Of a stretch of DNA of 36,163 nt, positions 23,316-30,626 are shown in pieces (the stretch's first letter is position 1; every line of letters starts with the position of its first letter). The stretch spans positions 1-36,163 of the forward strand of contig CALKBO010000068.1 in assembly GCA_937989875.1 (NCBI GenBank), written 5' to 3'. Below the pieces are notes generated by a model. It worked only from the letters and a program-made list of their open reading frames with translations. It searched no databases and was not told the origin of the DNA. A program made the position numbers and the translations under genes. The DNA comes from an uncultured Collinsella sp. (GTDB taxonomy: Bacteria > Actinomycetota > Coriobacteriia > Coriobacteriales > Coriobacteriaceae).

Positions 23316-24194
23316 CTAGCGCTCGACAAACGCCTCGATATCTCCCAGCAATCGCTTTGCCTCCTGGCGGCCCTGAATATACAGGTCGAGGAGCTTTGCC
23401 GGATCGTGCTCAACGTGGCCGACCTCGACCGGCTTTTGCGGAGCAACGACCAGCGCACGGCCCTCGCGCTCATACTTCCATAGATGCATGCGCTGGATGT
23501 TATAGCGGTCGTGGCGCGTCTCGATAGCCTCGAGCAGGTAGGGGTAGTCGGCATAGCGGGCACGTGCGGCGGGCATAAACTCGTAGGGCTTTTTCTCGTA
23601 CGAGCGGTCCTGCGTGACAATGACAACCGCGCGATCGAAGCCCGCTTCCTCCAGCACGTGCTCGATGGGGACCGAATCGGCTACGCCACCATCGACGTAT
23701 TTGTGCCCGTCAATCTCGACCGGCGGCGTCACCAGCGGCAGTGACGTCGAGGCGCGCACGGCGTCGAGGTCAAGTACGGCGCTTTTGACCGGCAGGTACG
23801 TGGCGGTTCCAAAGAGCATGTCCGTCGCGACGGCGTACATCTCGATGGGGCTCGCGTCGAACGTTTCATTGTCAAAGGGGTCCAGGCGGTCCTGGACATC
23901 GTTGAAGATAAAGTCGTAACCCACAATAGAGCCCGTGGACGCAAACGATGCGGCGCCCATGTAGCGGCTGTCGTTGCAGAAAGCCAGGTTGATGCGGTTG
24001 GCACGGCCGATCTGGTGCGACTTGTAGTTCACGCCGTTGAGAGCACCTGCCGATACGCCATATACCGCCGGAATCTCGACGCCGGCCTCCATGAGAACGT
24101 CGAGCACGCCTGCGGTGAACTGTCCACGAAAACTACCGCCCTCCAGGACGAGCGCGACCTTGCCGGCGTTCTTTGCTTTATCTTCTGCAGTCAT
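23316..24194 (-). CDS. Patatin-like phospholipase
   Basis: A 292-residue cytosolic-looking protein with the patatin hydrolase fold. ALVLEGGSFRGQFTAGVLD (residues 14-32) is the oxyanion loop. GVSAG at 46-50 holds the nucleophile Ser48, and YVDGGVADSVPIEH supplies the catalytic Asp, giving a Ser-Asp dyad. It resembles the YjjU subgroup, whose members lack a signal peptide. The probable activity is acyl-ester hydrolysis of phospholipids, substrate unknown. ATG 24192-24194 has GGAGG eight bases upstream. The gap upstream is the repeat-rich region before ssrA, so its promoter may overlap a 62-bp tandem repeat. Confidence 0.92.
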   Translation of the reverse strand: MTAEDKAKNAGKVALVLEGGSFRGQFTAGVLDVLMEAGVEIPAVYGVSAGALNGVNYKSHQIGRANRINLAFCNDSRYMGAASFASTGSIVGYDFIFNDVQDRLDPFDNETFDASPIEMYAVATDMLFGTATYLPVKSAVLDLDAVRASTSLPLVTPPVEIDGHKYVDGGVADSVPIEHVLEEAGFDRAVVIVTQDRSYEKKPYEFMPAARARYADYPYLLEAIETRHDRYNIQRMHLWKYEREGRALVVAPQKPVEVGHVEHDPAKLLDLYIQGRQEAKRLLGDIEAFVER

Positions 24195-24289
24195 ATTGAC
24201 CTCCTGCGATTGCGTTTTGGCCTTCTTCTACCCAGTTTTGGGATGGCAAGCGCGCAGGTTTTGGAGTTAAGGGGTCGGGGCAGTCGACG

Positions 24290-24491
24290 GGAAAGCGCGT
24301 CCCGGTCTCAGAGCAAATTCCGGGTCGCATTTTCCGCTGAGCCCGTCATCAGGAAGATGAATCCCATTCCGAATGAGGATTCCGGGATGCGGTTTCCGCT
24401 TGATGTGCCATCCGGAAACTACGTCCCAGTCTGAATGCGGATTCCGGGACGTGCTTTCCGCCTGGGCCGCCATTGGGAAAGCGCGTCCCAC
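24290..24491. repeat. 62-bp tandem repeat, three units plus a fragment
   Basis: Units 24290-24351, 24352-24413 and 24414-24475 are aligned without gaps, and a fourth begins at 24476. Each starts ggaa, has a tccc at positions 11-14, attccggg at 28-35 and ttccgc at 42-47. Each unit can fold locally (unit 3 cgtccc/gggacg; unit 2 atccc/gggat) and across its boundary with the next unit. The gap 24195-24820 contains no gene; it holds these repeats, the 38-bp repeats and the ssrA terminator. Confidence 0.9.
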
Positions 24492-24516
24492 CCTGCGTTG
24501 CCGTAGCGTTTGCTTA

Positions 24517-24766
24517 ACGCCCGCGCCCTGCACAGAGTTCGATTCTCCGCGGTACGGTGGATCCGTTGATGGGGCGAGACCGGGGCAAGACGCCCGATCG
24601 GCATCGCATCTATATTGGGCTGGGGCATTGCGCGGAGAATCCGCGTATTTGCTTCGCAAATCCGCACCGGCTTCGGCCGCCTGCCGGCGTCCTCGCCCGC
24701 GGGCTAAAAACGCTTACGCGTTTTCTTTACGCCCACGCCCTGCACAGAGTTCGATTCTCCGCGGTA
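24517..24766. repeat. Pair of 38-bp direct repeats carrying ssrA 3'-end sequence
   Basis: Copies at 24517-24554 and 24729-24766 match at 37 of 38 bases, 212 bases apart. Each contains gagttcgattctccgcg, the T-arm/acceptor sequence of the tmRNA gene (24829-24845), in inverted orientation relative to it. Between them are small hairpins (aaaacgc/gcgtttt near 24707) and no gene. Confidence 0.85.
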
Positions 24767-24778
24767 TCTATAAGTAAT

Positions 24779-24810
24779 AAAAAAGCAGGTAGGTGCGTTT
24801 ACCTACCTGC
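24779..24810 (-). terminator. Terminator of ssrA
   Basis: Perfect 10-bp stem gcaggtaggt/acctacctgc (24801-24810 with 24785-24794 on the - strand), 6-nt loop, then six T. Confidence 0.92.
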
Positions 24811-24820
24811 CTGTAGCTAT

Positions 24821-25184
24821 TGGTGGAGGCGCGGAGAATCGAACTCCGGTCCACGAAAGCCCCCTGATTGGCATCTCCAAGCTCAGTCACTGGTTTTGTC
24901 TCGGACGCTTTGCGCGCAGCGACACGCTCGCGGCGTCCTAACCGGTTCGGTCTTAGCCTGCGCCATACCGATTACGTGCGCAGGAGCATTCCCCTAAAAT
25001 GACGTCGCGCCGGTGTCGGGGAAATCACCGGGTTGACGCGCCGCTATAAACTAAGCAGCGAGAGCCATAGGCTCAAAAGAAGAGTTGTTGTCAATTCAAT
25101 TTGACGGTACCCCTGTTTAACGAGGCGAGGAGACCTCGGCTTGCTTCCTCTCTCAGGGCTATCGTGTCGAAACCAGTCGCCCCC
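24821..25184 (-). ncRNA. ssrA: Transfer-messenger RNA (tmRNA)
   Basis: A 364-nt tmRNA. Its 5' end GGGGGCGACTGGTTTCGACA and 3' end CGCCTCCACCA pair as a 7-bp acceptor stem (one G-T). The 3' T-arm GGAGTTCGATTCTCC is present. The tag reading frame lies at 25051-25092 on the - strand and encodes DNNSSFEPMALAA followed by TAG, ending in the ALAA degradation signal. Pseudoknot-like GC segments lie at 24850-25040. tmRNA with SmpB rescues stalled ribosomes and marks the product for proteolysis. The encoded CCA and the following terminator support the ends. Confidence 0.96.
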
Positions 25185-25421
25185 GAATGTCGGGAAAGTC
25201 TGGATGGCATTGGGCACGAGTACCCAACACCCGTCGACTTTTCAAGGAACATACGGGGCAAGCCCCGCTTGTGGAGTGTTATCTTACCACGTTCTGAAAG
25301 CGGACAGCTGTTCTATGCACGAGCTGTGAAGACCCCAATGTGCGCTGCACTTCGCACTTTTGTTACCGATCTCGTCACGTATATTTTCGCCAAGCACAAT
25401 CGACCCGTCGAAAGGACCGTT

Positions 25422-25856
25422 ATGGATACCAAGCAGCAACTCGTCAATGCCCTCGCAGGCCTGGGCTCAACCATTACCGAAGCTATGGATGTGATCGAGG
25501 GCTTTGTACCCTGCGGACATCCCGCCCTCACGGTATCGAACGCACTCGTCGCGCTGGACGCTGACGATGATGCAGCTCTCGCTCAGCAGCTTGAGACCGT
25601 CGAAGGCTTTATCGACCACGTGAGCGAGAACCGCGGCGTGACCGCCTACCACGGCATCGAGGTCGAGCTCGCGGGTCCCAAAGCCGATCTGTTCGCAGCA
25701 ATCCGCGAGGTAGGCGCCCTTATGCAGACCGCAGGCGTCAAGAACACCCAGGTCAACGAGTGGGTCTACCGCAGCCTGGCAGCACTCGACAGCTCCGACG
25801 AAAAGACAGCCGAGCAGCTCACCGAAGCCCCTGCCATCAAAGCTGCACTTGCCTAA
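25422..25856 (+). CDS. Small acidic protein of unknown function (144 aa)
   Basis: Starts MDTKQQLVNALAGLGSTITE at ATG 25422, preceded by gaaagga; a longer open frame upstream overlaps ssrA and is not real. The protein is soluble, acidic and largely helical, with one notable segment FVPCGHPALTVSNALVALDAD. No known domain is recognised. A TATATT box at 25380-25385 could be its -10 (the -35 is poor). It stands alone between divergent ssrA and the convergent metal ATPase, sharing the terminator region at 25860-25901. GC and codon use resemble the neighbours, so it is probably a native gene. Confidence 0.82.
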   Translation: MDTKQQLVNALAGLGSTITEAMDVIEGFVPCGHPALTVSNALVALDADDDAALAQQLETVEGFIDHVSENRGVTAYHGIEVELAGPKADLFAAIREVGALMQTAGVKNTQVNEWVYRSLAALDSSDEKTAEQLTEAPAIKAALA

Positions 25857-25859
25857 AAA

Positions 25860-25901
25860 GGCCTGCACCCTGGCGGCTGCGGTACCGCCCGGGTGCAGGC
25901 C
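25860..25901 (-). terminator. Terminator between convergent genes
   Basis: 11-bp stem ggcctgcaccc/gggtgcaggcc (25860-25870, 25891-25901) with an inner ggcgg/ccgcc stem. On the - strand it is followed by five T, so it chiefly ends the metal ATPase operon. It also follows the + strand gene by three bases. Confidence 0.85.
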
Positions 25902-25920
25902 ATAAGCTCAATCGAAAACC

Positions 25921-27996
25921 CTAGCGCAGATACGCTTTCGCGTTGTCCAAGCTGTACGCAATCGTCGAGCCGTTGTGCAACAGCGACGACGTCTGCGGGG
26001 TAATCGTGCCGGTAATACCCAGTGCCAAGAGCGCTGAGTTGGTGAGCATCACCTTAGAGTAGGAGCTCGTCAGACGATCAATGAGGCCCTGGCTCATGCG
26101 GCGCAGGCGCACGATCGCGGCCAGATCCGTATCGGTCAGAATGATATCGGCGACCTCCTTGGCGATGTCGCTTCCGCCACCCATCGCCAGGCCCACGTCG
26201 GCCAAACCGAGCGCCGGCGAATCGTTGACGCCGTCGCCCACCATGGCAACGTGGCGCCCCTCACGCTTAATGCGCTCCACATAGGCGTACTTGTCCTCGG
26301 GCAGCAGTTCGGCCTTAAACTCGTCGACACCCGCCTCGCGCGCAATGCGCTCGGCCGTGCGCTCCGAATCGCCCGTGAGCATAACGACATGCTTGACGCC
26401 CAGCGCGTGCAGGTCGGCGATGGCATCGCGGACCCCGGACTTGAGCGGATCCTCGATACCGAGCACGCCCACAACGGTGCCATCGACCGCCAGATACAGC
26501 GGCGACAGGCCCTGCATCTGGGACTCGATTTGTTCCTTAATGTCGGACTCGAGCTGCGCGCCCTCATCCTCGAATACAAAGTGCGCCGAACCGATGATGG
26601 CTCGACGTCCTTCGATGGACGAAGCGATGCCGTGCGCCACGATGTACTCGACGGCGGCATGACGCTCGCGGTGCTCAAGCCCGCGCTCGCGTGCGGCATT
26701 GACCACGGCACGCGCCACCGGATGCGGAAAATGCTCCTCCAAGCAAGCGGAAAGGCGCAGGACCTCGTCCTCGCTCCAGCCATCGGTGGTGAGTACGCAG
26801 GCAAGACGCGGCTGCGCCTCGGTGAGCGTGCCGGTCTTATCAAACACAATGGTGTCGGCCTTGGCAAACGACTCAAAGTACTTAGCACCCTTGACCATAA
26901 CACCCATCTTGGCGGCATCGCTCATGGCGGTCATGACGGCAACGGAACCCGTGAGCTTGAGTGCGCACGAGTAGTCGACCATCAGCGCCGCTGAGGTCTT
27001 GATGAGGCTGCGAGTGGTAAGCGCAACCAAGCCCGCGAGCAGGAAGTTCCACGGGACAATCTTGTTGGCGAGGTCTTCCATGTGCGACTGGCCCTCGGAC
27101 TTGAGTGAATCGGCCGTCTGCACGAGCGAGACGATCGAGCGGAGCTTGGTCTGAGCCGTGTTGGCGCGCACGCGCACCAAGATGCTGCCGTCTTCCACGA
27201 CGGTCCCGGCGAACACGTCGTCGCCCACGCTGCGCTCAACGGCAAGCGGCTCGCCGGTCAGGTTCGCCTGGTTGATCATAGCGCTCCCCTGCTCGACAAC
27301 ACCGTCGATGCAAATGGACATGCCAGTGCGCACGGCGACCAAATCGCCGGGTTCAAGCTCGGTGGCGACAACGCTTACCTCGGTGTCGCCGACGACCTTT
27401 TGCGCCTTATCGGGCACATCGAGCAGCGAGTTGATGAGCTCGTTTTCGCTCATGGCGCGGGTGTAGTCCTCGAGCAGCTCGCCCACGTTGAGCAGGAACA
27501 TTGTCTGGCCCGCGGTGTCGACATCACGCTTGACGAACGAAATGCCGATGGCCGAAGCGTCGAGCACAGGAACGGTCAGGCGCGGCTGCGCCAGCTCATG
27601 AAGGGCAGCGCGCAAAAATGCCATGTAACCGGCCACGACAAACACCGCACGTAGAGGCATCGGCAAGAACCAACGACGCGCGTAATGGGCACCGACGAGT
27701 GTCGCCAGGTCCATGACGAGTTTGTGCTTGCGTGGCTCAAGCTGCATCACGTAGCCCGTCTTTGCGTCGGCAATGGCCTGGGCATCGAGCGCACCCAACG
27801 CATCGAGCACGGCCGCACGACGCTGCTCCTCATATTCGAGCGCCATCTGGCCAATACGGCCGTAGACGTGCACCTTGTGCACGCTGTCGATATCGCCGCT
27901 GAGCTTAAGAAGCGCATCGAGATCGCTCTCTGGCACAGGACCCGCCAACTGGAGACGGGTCCTGCCGGGGATCTCGCTGATAATCGAGAATCTCAT
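25921..27996 (-). CDS. P1B-type heavy-metal-translocating ATPase
   Basis: A 691-residue P-type ATPase. The N-terminus (about 1-60, RFSIISEIPGRTRLQLAG) resembles a heavy-metal-associated ferredoxin fold but lacks CxxC. The actuator loop NLTGEPL, the phosphorylation site DKTGTLTEA (Asp near 386), the P1B-specific HP (EEHFPHPVARA) and the hinge MVGDGVNDSPAL are intact. The metal-binding helix reads YSCALKL near 340 instead of the usual CPC or SPC, so the metal cannot be assigned with confidence; manganese or zinc-type exporters of actinobacteria and streptococci are candidates. It follows a small DUF6110-like gene by 18 bases and both lie behind one promoter with an operator-like repeat. Confidence 0.92.
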   Translation of the reverse strand: MRFSIISEIPGRTRLQLAGPVPESDLDALLKLSGDIDSVHKVHVYGRIGQMALEYEEQRRAAVLDALGALDAQAIADAKTGYVMQLEPRKHKLVMDLATLVGAHYARRWFLPMPLRAVFVVAGYMAFLRAALHELAQPRLTVPVLDASAIGISFVKRDVDTAGQTMFLLNVGELLEDYTRAMSENELINSLLDVPDKAQKVVGDTEVSVVATELEPGDLVAVRTGMSICIDGVVEQGSAMINQANLTGEPLAVERSVGDDVFAGTVVEDGSILVRVRANTAQTKLRSIVSLVQTADSLKSEGQSHMEDLANKIVPWNFLLAGLVALTTRSLIKTSAALMVDYSCALKLTGSVAVMTAMSDAAKMGVMVKGAKYFESFAKADTIVFDKTGTLTEAQPRLACVLTTDGWSEDEVLRLSACLEEHFPHPVARAVVNAARERGLEHRERHAAVEYIVAHGIASSIEGRRAIIGSAHFVFEDEGAQLESDIKEQIESQMQGLSPLYLAVDGTVVGVLGIEDPLKSGVRDAIADLHALGVKHVVMLTGDSERTAERIAREAGVDEFKAELLPEDKYAYVERIKREGRHVAMVGDGVNDSPALGLADVGLAMGGGSDIAKEVADIILTDTDLAAIVRLRRMSQGLIDRLTSSYSKVMLTNSALLALGITGTITPQTSSLLHNGSTIAYSLDNAKAYLR

Positions 27997-28014
27997 TGTT
28001 TATGCCTGGGAGTG

Positions 28015-28260
28015 CTACTCGGCTGCTTTGTCCGCAGCGGCCTCGCTCTGAGTGAGATAGGCAGCCTCGGCAACCATATCGTCGACCTCGGCCTTGGCCT
28101 GCTCGACCATGTCCTGGTAGCCGTTCTTGATGCGCATGCCGCACGCGATACCCTGTACGCAGGCATTCTTTACCGGAGCGCTGGTAAGCAGCTTGATGCC
28201 GGCCGTGCCGAGCAGAAAACCGCCACCAACAAGCAGGGTGTTGAACGTGGACTTCTTCAT
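28015..28260 (-). CDS. DUF6110-like small membrane protein
   Basis: An 81-residue protein from the ATG 28258-28260 (MKKSTFNTLLVGGGFLLG), with GGGAGAAGC upstream. Residues 7-25 form one transmembrane or signal-like helix. The rest, KNACVQGIACGMRIKNGYQ then an acidic helix, fits the small DUF6110 proteins commonly encoded next to metal P-type ATPases. Function unknown; it could help metal delivery or pump assembly. It is the first gene of the two-gene operon, 18 bases before the ATPase. Confidence 0.8.
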   Translation of the reverse strand: MKKSTFNTLLVGGGFLLGTAGIKLLTSAPVKNACVQGIACGMRIKNGYQDMVEQAKAEVDDMVAEAAYLTQSEAAADKAAE

Positions 28261-28344
28261 GTTGCTTCTCCCTTTTGCCGCATTGGACGCGGCACGGTGC
28301 CTCAGCACCCGAGTAAATAAGTTTGCTCGAGCACACTTTTGGGA

Positions 28345-28376
28345 AATAGTTTAGTTTATCTAACTATTAAGGTCAA
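28345..28376 (-). promoter_or_regulatory. Promoter of the metal-ATPase operon with overlapping operator
   Basis: On the - strand TTGACC (28371-28376), a 17-base spacer and TAAACT (28348-28353). An inverted repeat aatagtt (28345-28351)/aactatt (28362-28368) and an inner ttag/ctaa (28351-28354, 28360-28363) cover the spacer and -10, where a repressor would block RNA polymerase. A metalloregulator of the DtxR or similar type is a guess. Confidence 0.7.
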
Positions 28377-28486
28377 CAAAGGTTAACTCTTTGGAAATCT
28401 TGAGGCGCGGAACAGCCGACTTCTGGCGATCCGCCTGCCGCAGCGTACACCTCCGGCATCCAAGAAAGGCTCTCCCCCGACCCAAC

Positions 28487-28676
28487 AAATCGAGGTCTAT
28501 TACTTTTCCGCGAAGTGAACGAGTGAAATCGGACCCCCGAAACATCTGCATTTTTCGCCAGCAGAACCGCAGGAAAAACTCGACAAAACCGCAGGAAACA
28601 GAGCCCAAAAAGTGTCGATGCTTCAGGGGTCCAAATAAGGTCGTTCACTTCGCGGAAAAGTATTAGACCCCGATTT
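28487..28676. repeat. 190-bp imperfect palindromic element
   Basis: Outer arms 28487-28522 and 28641-28676 match at 34 of 36 as inverted copies. After symmetric 8-base gaps, inner arms 28531-28546 and 28617-28632 match at 14 of 16. The central 70 bases include two copies of aaccgcaggaaa. No protein is encoded. The structure is MITE-like or a giant RNA hairpin. Confidence 0.85.
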
Positions 28677-28690
28677 CCGTCACTCCCACA

Positions 28691-28757
28691 ATGTGGCAAA
28701 GGGACAACCCCTTTGCCACATCCATAAAGAATGAGGGCGCCAACGGCGCCCTCATTC
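28691..28757. repeat. Two adjacent perfect hairpins
   Basis: First: 13-bp arms atgtggcaaaggg (28691-28703) and 28709-28721. Second: 13-bp arms gaatgagggcgcc (28729-28741) and 28745-28757, with a 3-nt loop. They lie in the 690-base gap 28261-28949, which has no gene. Confidence 0.8.
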
Positions 28758-28809
28758 ACCAAATTCAATCCAGCCCACCTGACCCGAACGGCCGAGTCGT
28801 TGCAGAACC

Positions 28810-28940
28810 CGGGAGCCCCGGCAGGGAGGGTGCTTGCTCAAAATGAGTTCCGCACGCAAAGAAGGCCACTTAATGTGGCCTTCGTCTTGCGCAGGACTGT
28901 TCGAAATTTTGAGGAAGCACCCGCCCTGCCGGGGCTCCCG
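28810..28940. repeat. Palindromic intergenic element, copy 2
   Basis: Outer arms 28810-28844 and 28906-28940 match at 33 of 35 as inverted copies. The centre is a 9-bp hairpin gaaggccac/gtggccttc (28861-28869, 28875-28883) with loop ttaat. The 55-nt core 28845-28899 matches copy 1 at 14177-14231 (- strand) at both ends. It begins nine bases after the gatB stop, so it may also end that transcript. Confidence 0.9.
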
Positions 28941-28949
28941 AGTTCCCGG

Positions 28950-30626
28950 TTACGAGAGCGACGTTCTCAGCAACTCGTTGAAGAGTTTCGGGTTGCCCTT
29001 GCCGCGGCTCGCCTTCATGCACTGGCCCACCAAAAAGCCGATGACCTTCTGGTTGCCGTCACGATACTGCTGCGCCTGATCGGCACAGTTTGCCAGCACC
29101 TCGTCCACGATCGGTTGCAGCGCGCCGGCATCGCTTACCTGACGCATACCGCGCTCGTCGACGATCTTGTTAGGGTCGTCGCCGGTCTGGGCCATGGCCT
29201 CAAAGACCTCGTGCGCCTGGTTGGAGCTGATGGCATCGGTCGCCAGCAGCTTGGCAAGGGCTGCCACCTGAGCCGGTGCAATACCGGACTCGGCCAGCGT
29301 GACGCCCGCACCCTTAAGGTAGGCGATCATCTCGTTCACCAGCAGGTTCGCGACCGTCTGGGCCTCCTTGCCAGCCATACCGGCAGCGGCGGCCTCAAAG
29401 AACTCGGCAAACTCGGGGTCGCCGGCAATCTGCTCGGCATCGGCCGCCTTAATACCAAAGTCGGCCTCAAAACGGGCGCGCTTGGCATCGGGCAGCTCGG
29501 GGATCTCGCCACGGCAGCGGTCGATGAACTCGTCGTCCAGATCGAACGGCGCTAGGTCGGGATCGGGGAACAGACGATAGTCGTCAGCCGTCTCCTTGAC
29601 GCGCATGACCACGGTGCGCTTGCGGCTGGGCTCCCAGTGACGGGTCTCCTGGTAGATAATGCCACCCTCCTCGAGCACCTCGGCCTGGCGGCAAATCTCG
29701 TAGGCAAGGCCGTCATGCAGGCTCTTAAACGAGTTAAGGTTCTTAAGCTCGGTCTTGGTGCCCAGCTTGGTCTCGCCACGGCGGCGCAGCGACACATTAC
29801 CGTCGCAGCGCATGGAACCTTTCTCCATGGAGCAGTCCGAAATGCCCAGCGTCACAAAGATGCGACGGAGCTTTTCCATAAACAGACGAGCCTCCTCGGG
29901 TGTGCGCAGGTCGGGCTCGGTGACGAGCTCAATCAAAGGCGTGCCGCAGCGGTTGTAGTCGACGAGCGACTCGGCCGCGGCGGTGATGCGGCCCTCGGCA
30001 CCGCCCACGTGGACCATCTTGGCGGCGTCCTCCTCCATGTGGATGCGCAGGATGCGGATGGGCACCGTGTAGGAACCGTCCTCGCGACGCTCGGGCATCT
30101 GCAGGTTGGACGCGTCGTAGCTGGCCAGGTGGCCGGCGCGCTGGTTGCCCTCGCGCATGGTCGACGTCATGGACGTGGACAGACCCTCGGCGTTGGTCGA
30201 AGCGCTCGCCAGGCTCTGGGCCTCGGCCTCGCCAAACGCGCAGTCGGGGCGCTCGGCGGCACCGCGACCGGTCACGTCCAGGTCCAGGTGACCGTACATG
30301 GCAAAGGCGACCGGACCCTGCGTGGTCTGGAAGTTCTTGGCCATATCGGGATAGAAGTAGTGCTTGCGGTAGAACATCGAGTGGCGCTGGATCTCGCAGT
30401 TGGTGGCAAGACCGGCCTTGACGATGCTCTCGATGGCGCGCTTGTTGGGCACCGGCAGGGCGCCGGGCAGGCCCAGGCACACCGGGCACACGTTGGCGTT
30501 GGGCTCGTCATCGTGGCTGAGCTTGCAGTTGCAGAACATCTTGGTATCGAGTGCGGTGAGCTCGGTATGGATCTCCAGGCCGATCACGGCCTCCCAATCC
30601 TGTAGGACCTCGGAAAGCTCCTTCAT
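28950..30626 (-). CDS. gatB: Asp/Glu-tRNA(Asn/Gln) amidotransferase subunit B
   Basis: A 558-residue GatB, the tRNA-binding kinase subunit of GatCAB. Hallmarks are WEAVIGLEIHTEL, the Cys ligands MFCNCKLS and VCPVCLGLPG, MFYRKHYFYPDMAKNFQTTQ (written in two parts: the YRKHYFYPD kinase loop), LIELVTEPDLRTPEEA and the C-terminal helical/YqeY-like tail ending FLVGQCMKASRGKGNP. It is about 60-80 residues longer than the usual 475-500. An extra segment between the DLDVTG strand and VPIRILRIHMEEDA (about residues 118-185, Ser/Thr/Ala-rich) accounts for it. It overlaps the gatA stop by one base. Confidence 0.95.
   Translation of the reverse strand: MKELSEVLQDWEAVIGLEIHTELTALDTKMFCNCKLSHDDEPNANVCPVCLGLPGALPVPNKRAIESIVKAGLATNCEIQRHSMFYRKHYFYPDMAKNFQTTQGPVAFAMYGHLDLDVTGRGAAERPDCAFGEAEAQSLASASTNAEGLSTSMTSTMREGNQRAGHLASYDASNLQMPERREDGSYTVPIRILRIHMEEDAAKMVHVGGAEGRITAAAESLVDYNRCGTPLIELVTEPDLRTPEEARLFMEKLRRIFVTLGISDCSMEKGSMRCDGNVSLRRRGETKLGTKTELKNLNSFKSLHDGLAYEICRQAEVLEEGGIIYQETRHWEPSRKRTVVMRVKETADDYRLFPDPDLAPFDLDDEFIDRCRGEIPELPDAKRARFEADFGIKAADAEQIAGDPEFAEFFEAAAAGMAGKEAQTVANLLVNEMIAYLKGAGVTLAESGIAPAQVAALAKLLATDAISSNQAHEVFEAMAQTGDDPNKIVDERGMRQVSDAGALQPIVDEVLANCADQAQQYRDGNQKVIGFLVGQCMKASRGKGNPKLFNELLRTSLS

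Noticed and set aside
24555..24728. Insertion sequence between the 38-bp repeats
   Set aside because: The 174 bases between contain no transposase frame or terminal inverted repeats.
24195..24820. CRISPR array
   Set aside because: The 62-base units are contiguous and diverged with no spacers, and no cas gene is in the window.
25101..25421. Extended N-terminus of the 144-residue gene
   Set aside because: It would overlap the tmRNA gene and its upstream region; the ATG at 25422 has its own ribosome-binding site.
28373..28768. Open frames across the 190-bp palindrome as genes
   Set aside because: No ribosome-binding sites, no domain pattern, and the sequence is dominated by inverted repeats.
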